A stretch of DNA of 64,000 nucleotides from Clostridiales bacterium (lineage in GTDB: Bacteria; Bacillota; Clostridia; Oscillospirales; Acutalibacteraceae), in assembly GCA_012519975.1 (NCBI GenBank), contig JAAYPE010000045.1, positions 1 to 64,000 of the forward strand. Reading direction: 5' to 3'. A program made the translations under genes and the position numbers. Under the pieces are notes generated by a model, which ran no database searches, was not told the DNA's origin, and saw only the letters and a program-made list of their open reading frames with translations. Within the stretch, counting starts at the first letter, position 1; each line of letters begins with the position of its first letter. This document shows, piece after piece, positions 43,907 to 52,774 of this stretch.

Positions 43907-45091
43907 ATGTCAAACGGTAGATACGGAAAATATGGTGGCAAATATATACCAGAAACTTTAATGAACGCTGTTAGTGAACTAGAAAATGCATACGAATTTT
44001 ATAAAAATGACGAAAGCTTTGTAAATGAGTTAAATGATTTGCTTAAAAACTATGCAGGCAGACCGTCGCCATTGTATTATGCAAAAAGAATGAGCGAAGA
44101 CTTGGGTGGTGCAAAAATATATCTTAAAAGAGAGGACTTAAACCACACAGGTTCGCACAAAATTAACAATGTTTTAGGTCAAGTGTTGCTTGCGAAAAGA
44201 ATGGGAAAAACTCGTGTAATTGCAGAAACGGGAGCAGGGCAACACGGAGTTGCAACTGCAACTGCAGCAGCACTAATGGGGCTTGAGTGCGAAATATTTA
44301 TGGGCAAAGAGGATACAAAAAGACAAGCTCTAAATGTTTTTAAAATGGAGCTTTTAGGTGCAAAAGTAAATGTTGTAAATAGCGGAACTCAAACTTTAAA
44401 AGACGCGGTAAACGAAACGATGAGAGAGTGGGCAACCCGTATGGACGACACTCATTATGTGTTAGGCTCTGTTATGGGTCCTCACCCTTTTCCAATGATT
44501 GTAAGAGATTTTCAAAGCGTAATAGGTAAAGAGATAAAACAACAGTTAATAGAAAAAGAGGGAAGACTGCCAGATATGGTTTTGGCGTGCGTTGGTGGCG
44601 GAAGTAATGCGATTGGAGCTTTTTATGACTTTATAGATGAAAAAACAGTAGAGCTAATCGGTTGCGAGGCTGCCGGAGAGGGTGTAAAAACACAAAGAAC
44701 AGCGGCAACAATGTCGACGGGGAGCGTTGGTATTTTTCACGGTATGAAGTCATATTTTTGTCAAAATGAGTACGGGCAAATTGCACCAGTTTATTCGATT
44801 TCAGCAGGCCTTGACTACCCAGGAATAGGGCCAGAACACGCAATGCTATCAGATGATGGTAGAGCAAAATATGTGGCAATAACAGACGATGAAGCGGTTG
44901 ACGCTTTTGAATATTTATCAAAGATTGAGGGTATAATTCCGGCAATTGAAAGTGCTCACGCGGTTGCATATGCAAAAAAAATCGCACAAACTTTAGAAAA
45001 AGATAAAATAATAGTTATAAATTTGTCGGGCAGAGGCGACAAAGATGTTGCCTCCATAGCACGCTACAGGGGAGTTGAAATTAGTGAATAG
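43907..45091 (+). CDS. trpB: Tryptophan synthase beta chain
   Basis: The PLP enzyme condenses indole with serine. The 394-residue protein has the PLP lysine in [27 protein letters not shown], and the phosphate-binding [10 protein letters not shown]. It is the classical TrpB1 class that pairs with TrpA. AGTGGGGTG precedes the ATG. The end overlaps the proposed trpA start. Confidence 0.98.
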   Translation: MSNGRYGKYGGKYIPETLMNAVSELENAYEFYKNDESFVNELNDLLKNYAGRPSPLYYAKRMSEDLGGAKIYLKREDLNHTGSHKINNVLGQVLLAKRMGKTRVIAETGAGQHGVATATAAALMGLECEIFMGKEDTKRQALNVFKMELLGAKVNVVNSGTQTLKDAVNETMREWATRMDDTHYVLGSVMGPHPFPMIVRDFQSVIGKEIKQQLIEKEGRLPDMVLACVGGGSNAIGAFYDFIDEKTVELIGCEAAGEGVKTQRTAATMSTGSVGIFHGMKSYFCQNEYGQIAPVYSISAGLDYPGIGPEHAMLSDDGRAKYVAITDDEAVDAFEYLSKIEGIIPAIESAHAVAYAKKIAQTLEKDKIIVINLSGRGDKDVASIARYRGVEISE

Positions 45092-45860
45092 AATAAACAA
45101 GGCATTTTTAAACAAAAAGGCATTCATACCTTTTATAACGGCAGGTGACCCAAATTTAGAAACAACAGAAAAACTTATAATTGCAATGCAAGAATCCGGA
45201 GCAGATTTAATCGAGATTGGCATACCTTTTTCCGACCCGATTGCTGAGGGGGAAGTTATACAAAATGCAAGCCAAAGGGCGCTTAGCGCTGGATGCGATA
45301 CGGATAAAATATTTGATATGGTATCAAGAGTTAGGCAGTGTGTTACGGTTCCACTTGTGTTTATGACTTATATAAACTTGGTTTACACATATGGTAAAGA
45401 ACGATTTTTAAAAAAGTGTAAAGATGTTGGTATTGACGGAATAATAATTCCTGATTTGCCATTTGAAGAAAATAAAGAGCTGATAGATGTTTGCAAAAAG
45501 TATGATGTAAATTTAATATCGCTTATTGCACCAACATCAAAAGAGCGTGTAGAAATGATTGCAAAACAGGCAAATGGGTTTGTTTATTGTGTTTCATCGC
45601 TTGGTGTTACAGGTGTTAGAGAAAATATAAAAACAGACATAGGGCAAATGATAAAACTTGTAAAAACGGTATCAAAAATTCCTTGTGCGGTGGGATTTGG
45701 CATTTCGACACCAAATCAGGCAAAAAAAATATCTGAAGTTTGTGACGGTGTAATTGTCGGCAGTGCAATTGTGAAAATTATTGAAAAGTATGGAGAAAAC
45801 AGTATAGAGCCAGTAAAGGAATATGTAAAGTTAATGAAAAAGGCAATGGAGCAGGGATAA
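45084..45860 (+). CDS. trpA: Tryptophan synthase alpha chain
   Basis: The alpha subunit releases indole from indole-glycerol phosphate. The TIM barrel has [10 protein letters not shown], the catalytic Glu in [11 protein letters not shown], the catalytic Asp in [11 protein letters not shown], and [14 protein letters not shown] at 45084 gives the family's MNRI start and has GGGGAG upstream; a TTG three codons earlier is less likely. It overlaps trpB by eight bases and is last in the operon. Confidence 0.96.
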   Translation: MNRINKAFLNKKAFIPFITAGDPNLETTEKLIIAMQESGADLIEIGIPFSDPIAEGEVIQNASQRALSAGCDTDKIFDMVSRVRQCVTVPLVFMTYINLVYTYGKERFLKKCKDVGIDGIIIPDLPFEENKELIDVCKKYDVNLISLIAPTSKERVEMIAKQANGFVYCVSSLGVTGVRENIKTDIGQMIKLVKTVSKIPCAVGFGISTPNQAKKISEVCDGVIVGSAIVKIIEKYGENSIEPVKEYVKLMKKAMEQG

Positions 45861-45876
45861 AACCTTGCTCTTTTTA
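45848..45876 (+). terminator. Weak terminator of the trp operon
   Basis: GAGCAGG, overlapping the stop codon of trpA, pairs with CCTTGCTC. CTTTTTAT follows. Confidence 0.55.
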
Positions 45877-45949
45877 TGCCTGTTTAACAGCTATAATAAT
45901 TAGTATATAGAATAAAAAACAACTCTTGTGAAATATTCAAGCTATAGTG

Positions 45950-46003
45950 TTGACATAGATTGTTAATTATAATACAATCTAAATAAAACAGTGGTTAGAC
46001 CAC
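45950..46003 (+). promoter_or_regulatory. gntR promoter with operator GTGGTTAGACCAC
   Basis: TTGACA (45950-45955) and TACAAT (45973-45978) are 17 bp apart. The palindrome GTGGT-TAG-ACCAC (45991-46003) lies just after the expected start, where a bound repressor blocks transcription. The pattern fits FadR-type GntR operators (TGGTNNNACCA). A second copy lies before hypB. Confidence 0.7.
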
Positions 46004-46024
46004 AACTATGGAAGGGGTGATGAT

Positions 46025-46732
46025 GTGCGTTTTGGCGAAATAGTTGCACCTACAATAAAAGATTTGTTTGTTGAGAAAATTGAAGGGTTGATTTTATCGG
46101 GGCGTCTTTTACCGGGCGAAAGGATGCCGTCGGAGCGGGAACTTGCACAAGAGATGAAAATTTCAAAAACAGTTGTCCACGCAGGTATGCAGGATTTGCA
46201 AAGAATGGGATTTATAGAGGTTGTACCACGCCAAGGTACCTTTGTGTCAAACTATGCCGAAACAGGAACACTAGAAACACTAAATGCTATTTTAAAATAC
46301 AATGGCGGTCAGTTTGATAAAGTAAATACAGAGTCGCTTTTTGAGTTTAGATTGGCGCTTGAAGGTGCCGCATTTAAAAAGTTTGCAATAGAACATACGC
46401 AAGAAGATTTGGACGCTTTGCAAGAAATTATTGACGAAGTAAAGCAAGCTTGTGAACAGTCTGGTGAAAATGATTATAGCGAAATTGCTCAAAAGGCTTT
46501 TAAGTTTCACCACGCTTTATGTGTTCGTAGCCAAAATATGATTCTTCCTTTAGTTTTAAATGCTTTTAAAGATGCGGGTATGATTTTTTGGGAAAATTCT
46601 GTTAAAATATATGGGAAAGAGAAAAGCGTAAAGCACCTAGAAACTTTTCTTGATTTTATGAAAAAGCGAGATGGCGAGGGCGCAACAAAGTATTTGCAAG
46701 AGGGCTTTGACTACTATCTTTCAACAATGTAA
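46025..46732 (+). CDS. FadR-subfamily GntR transcription regulator
   Basis: The 235-residue protein has an N-terminal winged HTH (GRLLPGERMPSERELAQEMKISKTVVHAGMQDLQRMGFIEVVPRQG in parts) and an all-helical FCD-type effector domain (ESLFEFRLALEGAAFKKFA; KAFKFHHALCVRS) whose histidine could bind a metal. GTG start with GAAGGGG upstream. The operator in its own promoter and the matching one before hypB suggest it represses itself and the hypB operon. The effector, an organic acid or metal complex, is unknown. Confidence 0.88.
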   Translation: MRFGEIVAPTIKDLFVEKIEGLILSGRLLPGERMPSERELAQEMKISKTVVHAGMQDLQRMGFIEVVPRQGTFVSNYAETGTLETLNAILKYNGGQFDKVNTESLFEFRLALEGAAFKKFAIEHTQEDLDALQEIIDEVKQACEQSGENDYSEIAQKAFKFHHALCVRSQNMILPLVLNAFKDAGMIFWENSVKIYGKEKSVKHLETFLDFMKKRDGEGATKYLQEGFDYYLSTM

Positions 46733-46886
46733 TTTTTAGATAATTAAGATGTAATTTAAAAAACTATATAATGTTTGATTTAAAAGCAAAAAAGGCAGTT
46801 ATAATTAGTACTGCGTGAAAAAAGTTCGAACTATATTTGCTAATTAGAATATACATATAAAATAAAAAGAAAATGTTGCTTTTTCG

Positions 46887-46942
46887 TTGCTTTTTATTTT
46901 TAGATATGTTAAACTTTAAACAATAGCCGTGGTTTGACCACG
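46887..46942 (+). promoter_or_regulatory. hypB operon promoter with operator GTGGTTTGACCAC
   Basis: TTGCTT (46887-46892) and TAAACT (46910-46915) are 17 bp apart. CGTGGTTTGACCACG (46928-46942) begins 12 bases after the -10 box, the same place as the operator of gntR. The arms GTGGT/ACCAC are identical in both. The rest of the 259-bp gap holds only a short GCAGT/ACTGC stem near 46795. Confidence 0.65.
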
Positions 46943-46991
46943 AAGGGAAATTCAGTTAGATTTATTTTTTAATAATTGGGGGGTAAAAAAA

Positions 46992-47663
46992 GTGGATAAA
47001 TTTAGAGTTATCGAAATTAAAGAAAGTGTTTTTGATGACAATAATCGCAGAGCTGACTTAGTTAGACAGGAGCTAAAAAAGGATAAGACTTTTTTGCTAA
47101 ACCTAATGTCATCACCAGGCTCAGGCAAAACCACAACTTTGCTTAGAACAATTGAGGCTTTAAAAGATGAGATGCAAATTGGAATTATGGAGGCAGACAT
47201 CGACTCCGATGTTGATGCGCGCACAATTTCAAACGCAGGTGTTAAAGTAATCCAATTACACACCGGCGGAATGTGTCACCTTGATGCCGATATGACAAAA
47301 CAAGGCCTAGAAGGGCTTGGAACTGAAGGACTTGATTTTGTCGTTTTAGAAAACGTTGGCAATTTGGTTTGTCCTGCAGAGTTTGACACAGGCTCATCAA
47401 AAAATGCAATGATTTTGAGTGTTCCAGAGGGAGACGACAAGCCTCTCAAATATCCTTTGATGTTCTCTATTGTTGATGTTTTATTAATTAACAAAATTGA
47501 CGCTATGGAATTCTTTGATTTTGACTTAGAGCTATGCAAGGAAAGAGTTAAAAAGTTGAATCCAAACATCAAGGTAATTCCAATCTCTGCAAAAAATGGA
47601 GAAGGAATTGAAGAGTGGGCAGACTGGATTCGTGACGAAGTAAAAGAGTGGCAAAAAGATTAA
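46992..47663 (+). CDS. hypB: Nickel incorporation GTPase HypB
   Basis: HypB is a GTPase that delivers nickel, classically to [NiFe] hydrogenase. The 223-residue protein has Walker A SSPGSGKTT, the base-specific text LLINKIDAM, GMCHLDADM with the metal-site Cys/His, and ENVGNLVCPAEFDTG. The histidine-rich N-terminal stretch of some HypB is absent. The start is GTG after GGGGGG. It is first in an operon with a flavoprotein gene and hypA, and no hydrogenase genes are in the window. Confidence 0.95.
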   Translation: MDKFRVIEIKESVFDDNNRRADLVRQELKKDKTFLLNLMSSPGSGKTTTLLRTIEALKDEMQIGIMEADIDSDVDARTISNAGVKVIQLHTGGMCHLDADMTKQGLEGLGTEGLDFVVLENVGNLVCPAEFDTGSSKNAMILSVPEGDDKPLKYPLMFSIVDVLLINKIDAMEFFDFDLELCKERVKKLNPNIKVIPISAKNGEGIEEWADWIRDEVKEWQKD

Positions 47664-47737
47664 TTTTAGAAGTAAAAAATGGAAAGATTTAAATAAATTT
47701 TAAATTGTAAATTATTTTATTAGTGGGGGAATATATT

Positions 47738-50422
47738 ATGGCAAAAGAAAAGGTATTGCTTTATGCAAACAAAATTAGCAACATAAAGCCTACAGCAAAA
47801 AACGCACTTACAGTAAATGACCCAGAATACAAGATTTTGGAGCCAGTTGTTTCAGAGGAAATGGCAGAGGCAGCTCTTTGTCTAAACTTCCGCGAGCCAA
47901 TGCTCTCAGCAGCAGATATCGCTCCAAAGATTAACAAAACCACTGAAGAAACTGAAAAACTATTGTGGGAGCTTGCAGACTGTGGTGCAGCTTTTGTTAA
48001 AGATGTTGATGGCGTAAACAAATATTGGCACGAGATTTGGGTTCCAGGTCATATGGAAATGATGGTTAACCATAGAGAAAATGTAAAAAAATACCCAATA
48101 ATCGCTGAGTGCTTTGACGCATACGGTAAGAAAAAAGGTCCTTTTGGTGCTGGAAAAATTCCAATGGGAATTGGTCCTATGCGTGTTATTCCAATTGAAA
48201 CTGCAATTTCTGGTGAGACAAGATCTGCACCATATGAAGAGATTGCAAGATACCTCAACGGAGCAGAGCGTTTTTCAGTATCAGACTGTTCTTGCCGTAC
48301 TTCAAGAGAAGCAATGGGTGAGGGTTGTGGTCACTTGAAAGAGGATATGTGCATCCAGTTAGACCACGCAGCAGAGTACTACATCCGCACAGGTAGAGGT
48401 AGAGAAATTACTCGTGAAGAGGCTTTTGAAATTATCCACAGAGCTGAAGAAAACGGACTTATGCATCAAATTCCAAACTTAGACGGTTCAGGCAAAACTC
48501 ACGCTATTTGTAACTGCTGTGGTTGTTCTTGTTTTGCACTAAGACTTGCAAATATGTGGACTAACCCTGATATGATTCGCTCAAACTATGTTGCACAAGT
48601 TAACAAAGATAATTGTGTTGCTTGTGGTGAGTGTGTTGAGAATTGTCCTACAAACGCAGTAAGACTAGGTCATAAGCTTTGCACAACTACACCAGTTGTA
48701 GAAAAGAAAAGAGACCTTCCTTATGATACAGAGTGGGGCGAAGATAAGTGGAACCCTGAGTACCGTCTTAACAAACAAGTTATTGTTGAAACAGGTACAA
48801 GTCCATGTAAGTCTGAGTGTCCTGCACATATTGGTATTCAAGGTTACATAAAGCTCGCTTCTCAAGGTAGATATACAGAGGCTCTTGAGCTCATCAAGCA
48901 CGAAAACCCATTCCCAGCAGTTTGCGGACGAATTTGTCCTAGAGGCTGTGAGTCTGCTTGTACAAGAGGCGACATTGATGACCCAATTGCAATTGATGAT
49001 ATTAAGAAATTTATTGCTGAGCAAGATTTAAACAAAGATGTTCGTTTCATACCAAAGAAAAGACACGATTATGGTAAAGAAATTGCTATTATCGGTGCAG
49101 GTCCAGCTGGACTTTCGTGTGCTTATTATCTTGCTATTGATGGTTACAAGGTAACAGTATTTGAAAAGCAAAACAAGCTTGGCGGAATGCTTACTCTTGG
49201 TATCCCAGAATTTAGACTTGAAAAAGATGTTATCAATGCAGAAATTGATATTTTAAGAGAACTTGGCGTTGAGTTTAAAACAGGCGTTGAAGTTGGTAAA
49301 GATGTAACACTAAAAGAGCTTAGAGAGCAAGGATTCAAAGCATTTTATATTGCAATCGGCGCACAAGCAGGTAGAAAGCTTGGGCTTGAAGGCGAAGATG
49401 CACAAGGCGTTTTTGCAGGTGTTGATTTCTTGCGTAGCGTAAACCTTGGCGAAGAAATTAAGCTAAGTGGTAACGTTGTTGTAATCGGTGGCGGTAATGT
49501 TGCTATCGACGTTGCAAGAGTTGCAACAAGAGTAGGTTCAGAAACTGTTAACCTTTTCTGCCTTGAAAGTCGTGAGCAAATGCCTGCTCTTGATGAAGAA
49601 ATTGAAGAAGCAGAAGAAGAGAACATCATAATCAACAACTCTTGGGGTCCAAAGCGTATCGTTACAGAGAATGGACGCGTTGTTGGTGTTGAGTTTGTTA
49701 AATGTGTTTCTGTATTCGATGAAGATGGCAAATTCAATCCAAAATATGACGAAGCTCAAACAAAGATTGTAGATGCAGACCATGTTTTACTCTCTGTTGG
49801 TCAAGCAATGGATTTTGGAAACTTGCTTGCTGATAGTAAGGTTGAATTTAACCCAAATAAAACAATTAAAGCAGACGCAGTTACATACCAAACAGCTGAG
49901 CCAGATGTATTTGTTGGTGGAGATGTTTATACAGGTCCTAGATTTGCAATTGATGCAATTGCAGCAGGTAAAGAGGGTGCTATTTCAATTCACCGTTTTG
50001 TACAACCTGGTCAAAGCCTTGTAATTGGTCGTTTGGATAGAAACTACTGTGCATTTGACAAAAACACTTTGAATCTTGACGGATTTGACAATATGCCAAG
50101 ACAAAGAGCGGTTGTTAAGCACGATGAGAGTTCTAAGAAATCATTTAAGGATATTCGTGGAATTCTTACAGAGGAGCAAATCAAAAAAGAAACAGAGCGT
50201 TGCATTGGCTGTGGAGCAGCTATTGTTGATGAATTTATGTGTGTTGGATGCGGACAGTGTACAACAAAATGTAAGTTTGATGCAATTTCTCTTGTTAGAA
50301 AATATGACTGTGCAAGTGTTGATGACTTTAGCGAACTTAAGCCAAAGATTGTTAAGTATAACATTAAGCGTAAAGGTAAAATAGTTGCTAAAAACATTAA
50401 AAATGTTTTTACAAAAAAATAA
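47738..50422 (+). CDS. Multi-cluster iron-sulfur flavoprotein with a GltD-type oxidoreductase core (894 aa)
   Basis: The N-terminal 290 residues hold an unusual cysteine-rich domain (SVSDCSCRTSREAMGEGCGH; CNCCGCSCFALRLANMW). A ferredoxin motif (CVACGECVENCPTNAV) follows near 300. Next is a GltD-like module: cysteines in CKSECPAHIGIQGYIKLA and CGRICPRGCESACTRG, FAD site AIIGAGPAGLSCAYYLA and NAD(P) site VVIGGGNVAIDVARVA. The C-terminus has a second ferredoxin-like set (CIGCGAAI; CVGCGQCTTKC). It likely shuttles electrons between NAD(P)H and ferredoxin or a partner enzyme. ATG at 47738 follows GGGGGAA. It lies between hypB and hypA. Confidence 0.85.
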   Translation: MAKEKVLLYANKISNIKPTAKNALTVNDPEYKILEPVVSEEMAEAALCLNFREPMLSAADIAPKINKTTEETEKLLWELADCGAAFVKDVDGVNKYWHEIWVPGHMEMMVNHRENVKKYPIIAECFDAYGKKKGPFGAGKIPMGIGPMRVIPIETAISGETRSAPYEEIARYLNGAERFSVSDCSCRTSREAMGEGCGHLKEDMCIQLDHAAEYYIRTGRGREITREEAFEIIHRAEENGLMHQIPNLDGSGKTHAICNCCGCSCFALRLANMWTNPDMIRSNYVAQVNKDNCVACGECVENCPTNAVRLGHKLCTTTPVVEKKRDLPYDTEWGEDKWNPEYRLNKQVIVETGTSPCKSECPAHIGIQGYIKLASQGRYTEALELIKHENPFPAVCGRICPRGCESACTRGDIDDPIAIDDIKKFIAEQDLNKDVRFIPKKRHDYGKEIAIIGAGPAGLSCAYYLAIDGYKVTVFEKQNKLGGMLTLGIPEFRLEKDVINAEIDILRELGVEFKTGVEVGKDVTLKELREQGFKAFYIAIGAQAGRKLGLEGEDAQGVFAGVDFLRSVNLGEEIKLSGNVVVIGGGNVAIDVARVATRVGSETVNLFCLESREQMPALDEEIEEAEEENIIINNSWGPKRIVTENGRVVGVEFVKCVSVFDEDGKFNPKYDEAQTKIVDADHVLLSVGQAMDFGNLLADSKVEFNPNKTIKADAVTYQTAEPDVFVGGDVYTGPRFAIDAIAAGKEGAISIHRFVQPGQSLVIGRLDRNYCAFDKNTLNLDGFDNMPRQRAVVKHDESSKKSFKDIRGILTEEQIKKETERCIGCGAAIVDEFMCVGCGQCTTKCKFDAISLVRKYDCASVDDFSELKPKIVKYNIKRKGKIVAKNIKNVFTKK

Positions 50423-50463
50423 AAAATTAAGCATTTATGCATTGTAAAGGTGGGTGTATTTAT

Positions 50464-50805
50464 ATGCACGAACTAGGAGTAGTAATTGAAGTAGTAAAAA
50501 CTGTGGAGAATTTTGCTAGAGAAAACAACATAAAAGAAATTCAATCACTAGTTTTACAAATAGGAGAACTCTCTTCTATGATACCAGAATATGTCGAAGC
50601 GTGTTACCCTGCCGCAGTTGATGGTACAATGCTAGAGGACACAAAACTAGAAATTGAAGTTTTACCCGGAAATGCACTTTGCAAGGAATGTAACACAACC
50701 TTTAATGTGCTAAAAAATGAGGGTGTGTGTCCAAATTGCAAGGCGAAAAATCTTGAATTATTAAGTGGACAAGAATTTTTAATAAAAGAGATTGTCGCAA
50801 ACTAA
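50464..50805 (+). CDS. hypA: Nickel/zinc metallochaperone HypA
   Basis: HypA works with HypB in nickel insertion. The 113-residue protein starts MHELGV with the nickel-binding His2, then GELSSMIPEYVEACYPAAVDGT. The zinc site has CKECNT and CPNCKAKN. A longer frame exists, but only ATG at 50464 gives the conserved MHE start, served by AAAGGTGGG. It is last in the operon and ends before a strong hairpin. Confidence 0.94.
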   Translation: MHELGVVIEVVKTVENFARENNIKEIQSLVLQIGELSSMIPEYVEACYPAAVDGTMLEDTKLEIEVLPGNALCKECNTTFNVLKNEGVCPNCKAKNLELLSGQEFLIKEIVAN

Positions 50806-50816
50806 AAATTAATTTT

Positions 50817-50860
50817 AAATCTTCTAAAGTGTAGATAGTTATGCTTTAGAAGATTTTTTT
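50817..50860 (+). terminator. Terminator of the hypB-hypA operon
   Basis: AAATCTTCTAAAG and CTTTAGAAGATTT pair, then TTTTT. Confidence 0.85.
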
Positions 50861-50914
50861 TATTTTATGAATAATAGTTAGAGTTTGTAAAATAATACTG
50901 TAGAGGTGATTATT

Positions 50915-51370
50915 ATGACATTTAGTCAGAAAGAAACAACATTGCTAGAGGATTTAAAATCACACGAAGAGCTATGCATTGATAAGTATGCAAAATATTC
51001 TGCAGAAGCGTGTGACCCACAGCTAAAGGATTTGTTCACACAGCTAGGACAAAAAGAGCAACAGCACTTAGACACAGTGAATCAAATTATGAGCGGAAAC
51101 GTTCCACAAATGAGTGGCGGAAATCAGCAGGAATCACAGCAAAAACCAACTTATCAATATCAGGGCACAAATGAAGATAAGCCAAAAGATAAGTTTCTTT
51201 GCTCAGATTTATTGTCAACAGAAAAGCACGTATCCTCGGTTTATGACACTTGTATTTTTGAATTTAAAGATACAAATGTCAGAAATGTGCTAAACCACAT
51301 TCAAAAAGAAGAACAAGAACACGGAGAAAAAATTTACGATTATATGTCTCAAAATGGAATGTATAGTTAA
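50915..51370 (+). CDS. Spore coat protein F-like (ferritin-like helical) protein
   Basis: The 151-residue protein has two helical halves joined by a Gln/Ser-rich linker (GGNQQESQQKPTYQYQG). The first (LLEDLKSHEELCIDKYAKYS) and the second (CSDLLSTEKHVSSVYDTCIFEF ... HIQKEEQEHGEKIYDYM) match the CotF/ferritin-like family, with the EEQEHG text. It is probably a spore coat component. The ATG is served by GAGGTG; a GTG three codons earlier overlaps that site. It fits the spore-forming nature of the host. Confidence 0.85.
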   Translation: MTFSQKETTLLEDLKSHEELCIDKYAKYSAEACDPQLKDLFTQLGQKEQQHLDTVNQIMSGNVPQMSGGNQQESQQKPTYQYQGTNEDKPKDKFLCSDLLSTEKHVSSVYDTCIFEFKDTNVRNVLNHIQKEEQEHGEKIYDYMSQNGMYS

Positions 51371-51431
51371 TCGGATTTTTAACGGCGGAAAAGCACAATT
51401 TATTTTGAATAATGGGGAAATTGCAAAGAAA

Positions 51432-51470
51432 AAACCTATCAACTCTTTAATTAGAATTGATAGGTATGAT
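51432..51470. terminator. Terminator of the lacI-type gene
   Basis: ACCTATCAA and TTGATAGGT pair around an AT-rich loop. The minus-strand reading ends in TTTTTTCTTTGC, stopping the LacI-type gene; T-runs exist on both sides. Confidence 0.7.
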
Positions 51471-51498
51471 TTTTTTAAATATTATAGCGTATGTAAGA

Positions 51499-52485
51499 TT
51501 ATATTTTTTTACAAGAGTCACCAATAACCATTGAAACATCAACAATATGAAATTGTGCCTCATCATCTGAACTGATAACGCAATCAAAGAGCTTTTGTGC
51601 TATAGTTTGAATATCTTGCTTTATTGTTGTAATTTTAGGATAAAAATAGTCTTGGCCACTTCCGTCAAACCCAACAACAGAAAAATCATCAGGAATTTTT
51701 ATGTTAAACATATGCGCCCTTGTTATAAAACCTTTTGCAACTTGGTCGTTTCCACAAACTATTGCAGTTGGTCGATTGCCAAGCGAGCAAAAGTAATCAA
51801 GAGCATCAACCCCTGTTTGCATATTTAAATGTCCCTTATAAAAATATTCGTCTGATACATTAATGCCCTTGTCATTTAAAGCTTCTTCAAATGCATTTTT
51901 TCGCTCCAAACTTGATTTAATCGTAGGCATCCAACCGACAAAAGCAAACTGTTTGTGATTGAGGTTGTATAAATAATCAATAAGCATTTTAATGCCTTTT
52001 TTGTTATCAGATTTAACAGTAGAAAATTCAGGCGATATGTAACGATCGTGAAAGACTATATTAGTATTTTGAATATTTTGTTTATAAAAATTGCTACTAT
52101 GTCCCTCAGTTACAACAATTCCCTTGGTTCTAATACCTTGACAATATTTTAAGTAATCCATTTCTTTTTCTGTGCAGTTTTCTGAGTCACAAATGAGTAA
52201 AGTGTATCCATTTTCAATAGCGATTGAATTCAAAGCTTTAATAAGTGCTATAAAAAAAGGATTATCCAAATCAAGAACAAATATTGCTATTGAATTTGAG
52301 GTTGAGGAATACATATTTTTTGCCACTATATTTGGAACATAATTATATTCCTTAACAATTTTATTAACTTTTTCCCTTGTTTCCTGAGATGTGTTGCCCG
52401 TATTGTTTATTACCCTTGACACAGTCGCAACAGAAACGCCCGCTAACTGTGCAATTTCGCGTATTCCAATATTTTTTTTATTCAA
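51499..52485 (-). CDS. LacI family transcription regulator
   Basis: The 328-residue repressor has an N-terminal HTH (IREIAQLAGVSVATVSRVIN), the hinge helix (VPNIVAKNMYS) and a periplasmic-binding-protein-like sugar domain (FVLDLDNPFFIALIKAL; VCGNDQVAKGFITRA; VVGFDGSGQ). It is divergent from the glycyl radical enzyme operon, and palindromic operators lie in the shared 289-bp gap. It likely responds to the sugar or sugar phosphate handled by that operon. Confidence 0.93.
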   Translation of the reverse strand: MNKKNIGIREIAQLAGVSVATVSRVINNTGNTSQETREKVNKIVKEYNYVPNIVAKNMYSSTSNSIAIFVLDLDNPFFIALIKALNSIAIENGYTLLICDSENCTEKEMDYLKYCQGIRTKGIVVTEGHSSNFYKQNIQNTNIVFHDRYISPEFSTVKSDNKKGIKMLIDYLYNLNHKQFAFVGWMPTIKSSLERKNAFEEALNDKGINVSDEYFYKGHLNMQTGVDALDYFCSLGNRPTAIVCGNDQVAKGFITRAHMFNIKIPDDFSVVGFDGSGQDYFYPKITTIKQDIQTIAQKLFDCVISSDDEAQFHIVDVSMVIGDSCKKI

Positions 52486-52563
52486 CTTTTACACCCTTAA
52501 CTTTTACATTTTAATATATAATAACCTAAAAACAGGAATAAATCAATAGTTTTACAATAAATA

Positions 52564-52577
52564 ATGTAACGTTACAT
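52564..52577. promoter_or_regulatory. LacI-type operator O1, perfect palindrome
   Basis: ATGTAACGTTACAT is fully symmetric around CG, the usual centre of LacI-family operators. It lies 78 bp upstream of the lacI-type start and could also affect the divergent promoter. Confidence 0.7.
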
Positions 52578-52693
52578 AAGCATAATAAACAACATTTAGA
52601 ATAATTATTATGCACATTTTTATTTTAAATATGGTGAAATTCACAAAAACGGAGGTGATAATATGTTAAACTGCCGAAATTCATATAAAGCCA

Positions 52694-52742
52694 TTGACAT
52701 ATGCTGATCTTGATTTATAATGAAATTAAGGTAACAAGTTAC
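52694..52742 (+). promoter_or_regulatory. Promoter and operator O2 of the glycyl radical enzyme operon
   Basis: TTGACA (52694-52699) and TATAAT (52716-52721) are 16 bp apart. GTAACAAGTTAC (52731-52742) is a second dyad with the same GTAAC/GTTAC arms but a two-base-wider centre. It covers the expected start site. The two dyads are centred 166 bp apart, which would allow a repression loop. Confidence 0.6.
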
Positions 52743-52774
52743 ATTACGGGCGTAAAAATATAGGAGGTATAAAA

